Positions 52,753-58,695 of a stretch of DNA of 58,695 nt are shown piece by piece (the stretch's first letter is position 1; each line of letters opens with the position of its first letter). Source of the stretch: Paenibacillus oryzisoli. Lineage in GTDB: Bacteria; Bacillota; Bacilli; Paenibacillales; NBRC-103111. The notes under the pieces were generated by a model. That model was not told where the DNA came from, did not search any database, and saw only the letters and a list, made by a program, of their open reading frames with translations. The DNA lies in NCBI RefSeq assembly GCF_001653565.1, contig NZ_LYPB01000040.1:1-58695 (forward strand), in the 5' to 3' direction. A program made the position numbers and the translations under genes.

Positions 52753-53847
52753 ATGGGAACGATGATGGGGTTGGTTAAAGCGCATCGGGCACCGGGAGCA
52801 ACTCTGAGAGAGTTGCCGATTCCAAGCTATGGACGGGATGAAGTGTTAGTAAGAGTTAAGGCAACATCGATTTGCGGAACGGATATGCACATTTACAATT
52901 GGGATTCTTGGGCGGAAAAGACAGTCGTTACACCGAATGTATTTGGTCATGAATTCGCTGGAATCGTCGCGGGGGTGGGTGCCCATGTGAAGAATGTGAA
53001 GCTTGGGGACCATATATCTGCCGAAGGTCATATGATCTGCGGTGTCTGCAAAACGTGTCGTACGGGCAATGGACACGTCTGTCCGAACACACGCAGTTTC
53101 GGGATTACAGCGCCGGGGTGCTTCGCGGAATTCGCAGTTGTAAGGGCGACTAACGTGATCCATAATCGTGGGGACATGCCTTTCGAGATTGGCTGCTTGC
53201 AGGATCCGTTAGGCAATGCGGTGCAAACGGTGCTCTCAGGAGATATCGTCGGTAAGTCGGTTGCCATTATTGGTGTAGGGCCAATCGGGCTGATGGCTGT
53301 CGCCGTTGCGAAGGCAAGTGGAGCAGGCTTGGTCATTGCGGCTGACATAAATCCCTATCGATTAGGATTGGCCGAGCGAATGGGAGCAGATATCACGATC
53401 AACAGCACACAAACTCCACTTGATCAAGCCCTTATGGAAGCTACTGGAGGTGAAGGTGCCGAGGTCGTGCTAGAAATGTCTGGGCATCCGGATGCCATTC
53501 GCGCTGGCTTCGAAGCTGCAGCTCCTGCTGCCCGAGTATCTTTGCTCGGAATACCGAGCAAAGAGGTTTCGCTTGACTTATCCAAACATATTATCTTCAA
53601 AGGGCTTCGGATAGAAGGGATAACAGGCCGCCGCATGTACCAAACCTGGTATCAGCTGAAAGGGCTAATTGACCAGAAGCGAATCGATCTGCGCCCACTT
53701 ATCACGCATACATTTACGTTGGACCGTTATGAGGAAGCATTTGATCTAATGGCTTCCGGACGATGTGGCAAAGTGATATTCACACACGACAACATACCGC
53801 TGAGGCAGAAGGAGGAATTCGAATATGGCCAATTGGGGCGCGCTTGA
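52753..53847 (+). CDS. tdh: L-threonine 3-dehydrogenase (zinc-dependent)
   Basis: This enzyme oxidises L-threonine to 2-amino-3-ketobutyrate with NAD+. It has 364 residues and the medium-chain dehydrogenase architecture. Catalytic zinc site residues are C41 (SICGTDMHIYNWD) and H66-E67 (FGHEFAG). The structural zinc cysteines are C96, C99, C102 and C110. The NAD site is VAIIGVGPIGLMA (about 175-187). The start ATG follows AGGAGGAG. It overlaps kbl by 23 bases, so the unstable product passes to the next enzyme. The tail after residue 345 is slightly longer than in E. coli. Regulation by the divergent XRE-cupin protein is likely. Confidence 0.94.
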   Translation: MGTMMGLVKAHRAPGATLRELPIPSYGRDEVLVRVKATSICGTDMHIYNWDSWAEKTVVTPNVFGHEFAGIVAGVGAHVKNVKLGDHISAEGHMICGVCKTCRTGNGHVCPNTRSFGITAPGCFAEFAVVRATNVIHNRGDMPFEIGCLQDPLGNAVQTVLSGDIVGKSVAIIGVGPIGLMAVAVAKASGAGLVIAADINPYRLGLAERMGADITINSTQTPLDQALMEATGGEGAEVVLEMSGHPDAIRAGFEAAAPAARVSLLGIPSKEVSLDLSKHIIFKGLRIEGITGRRMYQTWYQLKGLIDQKRIDLRPLITHTFTLDRYEEAFDLMASGRCGKVIFTHDNIPLRQKEEFEYGQLGRA

Positions 53848-55000
53848 GCGTGAACTGGAGCAATTGAAGAAGGAGGGGCGTTATCGTCCAATTACGGTTT
53901 GGGAGACAGGTTCTGACACCTGGATGAATATCGGCGGTCGGCGTGTCCTGCAGATGTCTTCGAATAACTACTTGGGGCTGACGAATCATCCGGATTTGAA
54001 AAAGGCAGCCATCGAGGCCATCGAGCAATATGGAGTTGGCAGTGGGTCGGTTCGAACGATAACGGGTACGTTGCACATTCATGACCAGTTGGAGCAAGAA
54101 CTTGCAGCATTCAAGGAAACGGAAGCTGCTCTGGTATTCCAATCTGGCTTCACAACGAACCAAGGTGTGATGACAATTCTGGGGGCTGACGATGTCGTCA
54201 TCAGCGACGAGTTGAATCATGCCAGCATCATCGACGGTATCCGGTTGACCAAGGCGCAGCGCCGCATTTATGCGCATAGGGATATGGACCAGCTCGAGGC
54301 GGTGCTTCGCGAGTGCGGGTCGTTTGCGAAACGCGTCGTGGTAACCGACGGCGTGTTCAGCATGGACGGAGACATCGCACCGCTCCCGGCAATTGTAGAA
54401 CTGGCGGAGAAATACGACGCCATCGTGTTTGTCGACGACGCACATGCGAGCGGCGTGTTGGGACGTAACGGCAAAGGTTCGACTGACCACTTTGGCTTGA
54501 AAGGACGCGTACATATTCAAGTAGGTACGTTGTCTAAAGCAGTTGGAGCGGTTGGCGGGTATGCTGCTGGCGACCAGGTGTTGAAGGATTTTCTAATCCA
54601 GAAAGCACGTCCATTCCTGTTCAGCACTTCGGCGCCTCCAGCGGTGGCCGCAACCTGTTTAGCTGCAATTCGCGTGCTGAGACGAAGCGAATCGTTGATC
54701 GGTCAGCTATGGTCGAATGCGACTTACTTCCGCACCAAGGTGCGGGCGCTTGGTTTCAATACTGGCGGCAGCGAGACGCCAATCGTGCCCGTCATCGTCG
54801 GCGATCCGGCGAAGACGATGTTGTTCTCGGATTTACTGCTGCAGCAAGGTGTGTTCGCGCAAGGCATCGTCTTCCCGACAGTCGCGATGGATAAAGGTCG
54901 CGTGCGGTTCATTGTCACGGCGAATCATACGCGAGAGGATCTGGATTTCGCTATCGATGCGTTAGAGCTAGTTGGAAATAAGATTGGACTTTTGACATAG
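53825..55000 (+). CDS. kbl: Glycine C-acetyltransferase (2-amino-3-ketobutyrate CoA ligase)
   Basis: This PLP enzyme splits 2-amino-3-ketobutyrate with CoA into glycine and acetyl-CoA, completing threonine breakdown. It has 391 residues, a standard length. PLP lysine K238 lies in QVGTLSKAVGAVGGY, with H131 in ELNHASI and D204/H207 in FVDDAHASGVLG. The start ATG follows AAGGAGGAA, inside the end of tdh. 8-amino-7-oxononanoate synthase (bioF) is a close relative, but the tdh partner settles the call. No terminator was obvious downstream. Confidence 0.94.
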   Translation: MANWGALERELEQLKKEGRYRPITVWETGSDTWMNIGGRRVLQMSSNNYLGLTNHPDLKKAAIEAIEQYGVGSGSVRTITGTLHIHDQLEQELAAFKETEAALVFQSGFTTNQGVMTILGADDVVISDELNHASIIDGIRLTKAQRRIYAHRDMDQLEAVLRECGSFAKRVVVTDGVFSMDGDIAPLPAIVELAEKYDAIVFVDDAHASGVLGRNGKGSTDHFGLKGRVHIQVGTLSKAVGAVGGYAAGDQVLKDFLIQKARPFLFSTSAPPAVAATCLAAIRVLRRSESLIGQLWSNATYFRTKVRALGFNTGGSETPIVPVIVGDPAKTMLFSDLLLQQGVFAQGIVFPTVAMDKGRVRFIVTANHTREDLDFAIDALELVGNKIGLLT

Positions 55001-55133
55001 CTGGTCACTTTTGCGGAAACTGGTATTATTTTTAGCTAACATCAAAAATGGTTGAGCCATCTATAAAATCGGCCATACACGAGTCGGAGTGTTATCATTA
55101 CAATGGAGCTATCAAGAGAAGGAGGGGCAACTC

Positions 55134-56147
55134 ATGGATAGCTCATTTTGGAGGAGTACTTTAACAGATATTGAAGCATGTTTATCGATCGTTACGAAGG
55201 GGTCAGTCAAGCATCTCGTTACATCGGCAGGCGGGCGAGATATCCATTATGTGGAGTACGGTGCGAAAGAGGATTTGGGCCGTAAAGCGAATTATAATTC
55301 CGCCTGCGGAGCCCAAAGTCCTGAACATTATGCACGCAAAGGACGGGATAACAAACCTGTTCTTCTCATCGTAGGAGGGATTCATGGCGGGGAATTAGAG
55401 GGAATTACTGCTGTACTGAGCCTGATTAAGCTCCTTGAAACAGGTGAAGATTATCGAGGAAAACCCTACGAATATTTGATTGAACATGCACACCGATTTC
55501 GGCTGCTGCTTATTCCTTGCATGAATCCTGACGGTCGAGCGAGACTGCCAATTGATACGCTCATTGATGTACCTGCAGAGAAGGTAGTCTATTACATGCA
55601 GGGAACATGGAAGGACGGGACGCTATGCAGATGGCCCGACTGTAAGGCAGTTCATCCGATCAAGGACGCTTCGGATTTCCTAGGAACGTACTTTAATGAC
55701 GATGGCGTTAATCTGATGCATGATAATTTTTTTGCTCCGATGGCGCGCGAGACAAGCGCTCTGCTGGGTCTTGCTGATGAAGAGGCGCCAGATTTCACAC
55801 TTTTGCTTCACAGCGGTGCTAATAACAATGTACACCTACCGCCCATTTATCTTATTCCCAAATGGGTCATGCAGAAGCATCAAATGTTTAATCTTCAGCT
55901 TGAAAACGCCTATGCCCAACACGGCATTCCTTATTCCAATCTCGATCAGATCGTAGTAGATGACGGGAAATATCCTTTTCCTGCATTCAATTTAACTTCT
56001 GCCATCCATCATGTCTGCGGTGGAATGAGCATTACTTTCGAATCCAATACGGGTATGGACGCCCCACCACCGAAATTTACAGCCCATGAAATTCTGGATA
56101 GTCACCTGATTTTATTTGAAGAGGCATTCAAATTTATGAGGAAATAG
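55134..56147 (+). CDS. M14 family zinc carboxypeptidase-like protein
   Basis: This is a cytoplasmic protein of about 338 residues. The zinc motif HxxE is visible (GGIHGGELEG, H84 and E87), followed by substrate-binding NPDGRAR, a third-ligand His in LLLHSGANNN and the catalytic-type Glu in SITFESNTG. It lacks a signal peptide, so it resembles the intracellular amidohydrolase/deacylase branch of M14 more than secreted digestive enzymes. I chose ATG 55134 because AAGGAGGGG lies 6 bases upstream; the longer frame from 55089 has no ribosome site. It is a single gene between kbl and a terminator. Confidence 0.85.
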   Translation: MDSSFWRSTLTDIEACLSIVTKGSVKHLVTSAGGRDIHYVEYGAKEDLGRKANYNSACGAQSPEHYARKGRDNKPVLLIVGGIHGGELEGITAVLSLIKLLETGEDYRGKPYEYLIEHAHRFRLLLIPCMNPDGRARLPIDTLIDVPAEKVVYYMQGTWKDGTLCRWPDCKAVHPIKDASDFLGTYFNDDGVNLMHDNFFAPMARETSALLGLADEEAPDFTLLLHSGANNNVHLPPIYLIPKWVMQKHQMFNLQLENAYAQHGIPYSNLDQIVVDDGKYPFPAFNLTSAIHHVCGGMSITFESNTGMDAPPPKFTAHEILDSHLILFEEAFKFMRK

Positions 56148-56168
56148 GTAAACGATGCTATGAGATAC

Positions 56169-56220
56169 AGCCCTAATCGTAAGGACAGCCGAGTGATTCG
56201 ACTGTCTATTAGGCGCTTTT
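56169..56220 (+). terminator. Terminator after the M14 gene
   Basis: GCCCTAAT..AGGACAGCCGA pairs with TTCGACTGTC..TTAGGCGC and is followed by TTTTA. The rest of the 214-base gap before the next gene is AT-rich leader with no recognised site. Confidence 0.75.
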
Positions 56221-56361
56221 ACGAAAGCTAGTATTTTTTTTAGAAAACGACGATTAGCTAACGAATATACCGTTTACACGATTCTAACCGTTTGTTAAGA
56301 TATGGGTACCACTGGGAATTAAGAAAGCTGCAGTGATTATTCATGATGAAGTGGAGGTTGT

Positions 56362-58569
56362 ATGAAAAATCTTCATCCCGTCCTTTTCATTCGGAATAAT
56401 GCCAATTCTCTTTTTATGCGACTAATCGCGGGATTCCTTTGTATCATCGTTTTGTTCGCTTCCCTTACACTTTATTCCATGTCCGTTTCCAAAGAAAGCG
56501 TCAGGAAGGAGATTGTCAAATACAATACGCTGATGCTTGAAAGTACAAGGGAAAATTATGAAAATCACTTTAACTTGATCAAAAATCAAATGCTTCTGTT
56601 TTATTACAGCAAAGAAGTGCAAAATCTACATAAGTCCCCAAGCTATAGTAATTTCCCTTTAATCGTGCGAGATATAACAACTTGGGTCGGCAATCCTTAT
56701 TTGTTTATAGAAAACATAGCCATTTATTCCAAGCAGAATGATATCGTCTTAGAAAAAGGCACGAGCACGAATGCAGAAGACATGTTTAGTAAGTTTTATT
56801 CGAGCAGCGAATATCCACTTGCATTCTGGAGGCAGCAATTCACGGAAAGTTACTCGAATCGGATTTTTCCATCTGCTGCAATGGTTAATACCATTTTTCG
56901 TGACCAGCCGCAGATATTAGGTGAGCTCATTCCAATTATATTCCGAGACAATGATCATCCGGACTTCTATATGGTTGTTTTTCTCAATGCCCAGAAGATG
57001 TATAAGGCGTTTCATCAAAGCATCTACGATGACTTTATCATTTACAATGATCTCGGCCAAGCGATCTTCGAGAGCCCTAACCAGGAGCCCTTCCTTTCCT
57101 ATGATGAATTGCAGACACGTGGCGGCGTCGGTGAGTTCGTCCATGAGGATAAGTATTATTTTAAAATGAAGGGTGATGTGACGGGGTATCAATATGTGTA
57201 CCGGGTGCTTGTCAAACGTATTGCGAGTCAATATCGATTGAACATTACCCTGATTGTAGCCGTGGTGGCGGCAATCTTGCTAAGCATATTGTTTTCTTTC
57301 TTATTTACTGCACGGATTAACAACCCGCTCAAAAAAGTAATCGAATCCATTCGTGATATGAACGAGCATGTACCTTACCGCTCGAATATCAAAGAATTTA
57401 ACATTATAAGCAACGAACTTCACGGTAATCAGATGATTCGCAAGCAGCTGTCGTTTATCCATCATTTGAAAGCGATACGCAGCTCAGATCACGATACCGT
57501 CAGACTTGACTTTATCGACAAGCCATTCCTTTTTATTTTGTTTCAAATCAAGGCCAATAATATAGATGCCATTACACAGCCGGTGTTTCAGAAATGGCTC
57601 TATTACATGAAGACCTTCATTGACAGCAAGCTTAAGCCCTCATTTCCAGATGTACTGACATTTCAGGTGGAACATGATCAAATCTTGAGCTATGTGTTTA
57701 CTGAAGCGATGGCAGATGTAGATGAGCTGTTGAATCAAATGAAAGATGTGTTCGATCATGATAGAGATCACGGTATCGTTACCATTGCGATCTCTTCGCT
57801 TCATTCAGCATCCATTCACCTAACGAAAGCTTATGAGGAAGTGCAGGATCTGGTAGGAGAACGTTTGTTAATTAATGAAACTCAAATCATTCGTAAACGA
57901 GCGGCAAGGCAAATGGCCGTTGGTTTTTCTCTGGATCAGGATAAAGAGTTTGATGCGAATTTGAAAGAAGGGAACGCTGCGCAGCTAACTGCACTTATGG
58001 AACGGTTGTATGCCAGATGGCAGGGGAAGGAATTTACAGCCGCCATGTTGATGCGTTTTGCTGAATCGATGGTAGGTAAGATCCGACATGCTGTGGTTCC
58101 CAATTATGCTGAGTCGGACCGTATAGAGGAAATCTTGCAGGGGTCGGATGATCGCATCCAGCTGTGCAACACGCTTCAAGATTTGGAGCAATTGTTGTTC
58201 GTATGGGTGATGGGGACAGCTGATGCAGTTCGGGTAAAAAAAGAGGAGAAGTATCCGGTCACTTCTTTCGTTATTGACTATATCAACGAGCACTTGTCGG
58301 AAGAAATTTATTTGGATGTATTGGCAGACAAGCTCAAGATGAGCAGTGGCTACTTGTCCTCGTATTTTAAAGGGAAAACAGGCAAGAACATCGTGGATTA
58401 TATCAACGAAACCCGGATTGCCAGAGCGGCAAGCCTTCTCGCGGATAATCGGATCAAAGTGCATGATGCCGCCAAGACTGTTGGATATCAGAATATTACT
58501 TCTTTCAATCGGATGTTCAAGAAGTATACGGGTGTAACTCCAAGTGAGTATCGAAAGAGGCTTGGTTAA
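56362..58569 (+). CDS. Membrane-bound AraC family regulator with extracellular sensor (YesS-like)
   Basis: This protein has 735 residues. TM1 (about 17-41) and TM2 (about 293-317) enclose an extracellular Cache-like sensor. A HAMP-like linker and a middle cytoplasmic region (about 320-620) lead to the AraC double HTH (about 635-735, IYLDVLADKLKMSSGYLSSYFKG and VHDAAKTVGYQNITSFNRMFKK). It combines sensing and DNA binding in one chain, without a kinase. The start ATG 56362 follows GTGGAGG. Such proteins usually control an adjacent ABC transporter operon; here downstream sequence is interrupted by a group II intron and the window edge, so its target is not visible. Confidence 0.9.
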   Translation: MKNLHPVLFIRNNANSLFMRLIAGFLCIIVLFASLTLYSMSVSKESVRKEIVKYNTLMLESTRENYENHFNLIKNQMLLFYYSKEVQNLHKSPSYSNFPLIVRDITTWVGNPYLFIENIAIYSKQNDIVLEKGTSTNAEDMFSKFYSSSEYPLAFWRQQFTESYSNRIFPSAAMVNTIFRDQPQILGELIPIIFRDNDHPDFYMVVFLNAQKMYKAFHQSIYDDFIIYNDLGQAIFESPNQEPFLSYDELQTRGGVGEFVHEDKYYFKMKGDVTGYQYVYRVLVKRIASQYRLNITLIVAVVAAILLSILFSFLFTARINNPLKKVIESIRDMNEHVPYRSNIKEFNIISNELHGNQMIRKQLSFIHHLKAIRSSDHDTVRLDFIDKPFLFILFQIKANNIDAITQPVFQKWLYYMKTFIDSKLKPSFPDVLTFQVEHDQILSYVFTEAMADVDELLNQMKDVFDHDRDHGIVTIAISSLHSASIHLTKAYEEVQDLVGERLLINETQIIRKRAARQMAVGFSLDQDKEFDANLKEGNAAQLTALMERLYARWQGKEFTAAMLMRFAESMVGKIRHAVVPNYAESDRIEEILQGSDDRIQLCNTLQDLEQLLFVWVMGTADAVRVKKEEKYPVTSFVIDYINEHLSEEIYLDVLADKLKMSSGYLSSYFKGKTGKNIVDYINETRIARAASLLADNRIKVHDAAKTVGYQNITSFNRMFKKYTGVTPSEYRKRLG

Positions 58570-58589
58570 CCAAAAGTGCCTAGAAAAGT

Positions 58590-58620
58590 AGCCTATTGAG
58601 CTTGTGCTCATTAGGCTTTT
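58590..58620 (+). terminator. Terminator of the membrane AraC gene and intron target
   Basis: AGCCTATTGAGC (58590-58601) pairs with GCTCATTAGGCT (58606-58617), with one mismatch, followed by TTT. Group II intron sequence starts immediately after it. Confidence 0.8.
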
Positions 58621-58695
58621 GTGCGCTTGGCAGCGCAACGACTAAGGAGTGAAAGTCTCCAGTACACCGCGAGGTGGCGGAAGTACATAGCCGAC
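58621..58695 (+). mobile_element. 5' end of a bacterial group II intron (truncated by window edge)
   Basis: The sequence starts GTGCGCTTGGCAGCGCAAC, then ACTAAGGAGTGAAAGTCTCC, the conserved start and early domain I pattern of bacterial group II introns. It begins exactly at the 3' end of a Rho-independent terminator, the insertion habit of class C introns. The reverse transcriptase gene and 3' end lie beyond the window. Confidence 0.72.

Noticed and set aside
53780..54520. 246-residue open frame on the minus strand
   Set aside because: It is antisense to the tdh/kbl junction, whose protein motifs are unambiguous.
56270..56315. CCGTTT-containing segments before the membrane AraC gene as cre sites
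   Set aside because: At least two fixed consensus positions mismatch, so there is not enough support.
57985..58638. 217-residue open frame on the minus strand
   Set aside because: It is antisense to the membrane AraC gene and crosses its terminator and the intron boundary; no coding features.

Overview
The window looks like the chromosome of a xylan-degrading Paenibacillus or close relative (Bacillota). The reasons are strong AGGAGG-type ribosome sites with frequent GTG/TTG starts, LplB/YtcP-type sugar ABC permeases, two YesM/YesN-type two-component pairs with AraC-type response regulators, lipoprotein solute-binding proteins, and an S-layer-homology (SLH) surface protein. No rRNA, tRNA or CRISPR array was seen.

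Region 1 (about 2.9-16.5 kb) is a glucuronoxylan (aldouronate) utilisation cluster. It holds a sugar-binding lipoprotein, an unclassified six-hairpin glycosidase-like protein, GH67 alpha-glucuronidase (aguA), two ABC permeases, a sensor kinase, its response regulator and two Gfo/Idh/MocA oxidoreductases. Four promoters (ahead of the binding protein, the permeases, the response regulator and the GH30 enzyme) carry the same motif, TTTTATAAYAA.TYG followed by a -10 box exactly 51 bases after the motif start. The motif is a strong candidate binding site for the response regulator.

Region 2 (16.7-28.0 kb) is the most unusual part. A 1713-residue GH30-like enzyme and a 1097-residue GH10 xylanase each end in cohesin + FIVAR + dockerin. 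Between them lies a cohesin protein with three SLH domains, plus an AraC regulator. The set reads as a compact, surface-anchored, cellulosome-like xylanase system in which each enzyme carries both the plug and the socket.

Region 3 (28.2-37.8 kb) has its own sensor kinase/response regulator pair, a binding lipoprotein, two permeases, a GH88 unsaturated glucuronyl hydrolase and a GH43 beta-xylosidase. It points to uptake of a second, probably lyase-generated, xylose/uronate oligosaccharide. Neither transporter has an ATPase gene here.

Region 4 (38.0-47.5 kb) starts with a leucine-rich-repeat protein, a decayed MFS transporter tail and a cupin. An AraC regulator then stands divergent from a sugar-acid pathway: double-length UxaA-like protein, aldo/keto reductase, lactonase-type amidohydrolase, GntR regulator and enolase-superfamily dehydratase. 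The order matches a non-phosphorylative deoxyhexose (L-fucose-like) route. Three copies of the pseudo-palindrome ATCATACAYGAT mark the likely GntR regulon.

Region 5 (47.6-58.7 kb) has an ABC-class ATPase behind a leader-peptide/attenuator-like 5' region, a DUF4317 protein, an AraC and an XRE-cupin regulator divergent from tdh-kbl (threonine to glycine + acetyl-CoA), an M14 carboxypeptidase-like protein and a membrane AraC regulator. The right edge holds the 5' end of a group II intron sitting exactly after a Rho-independent terminator.
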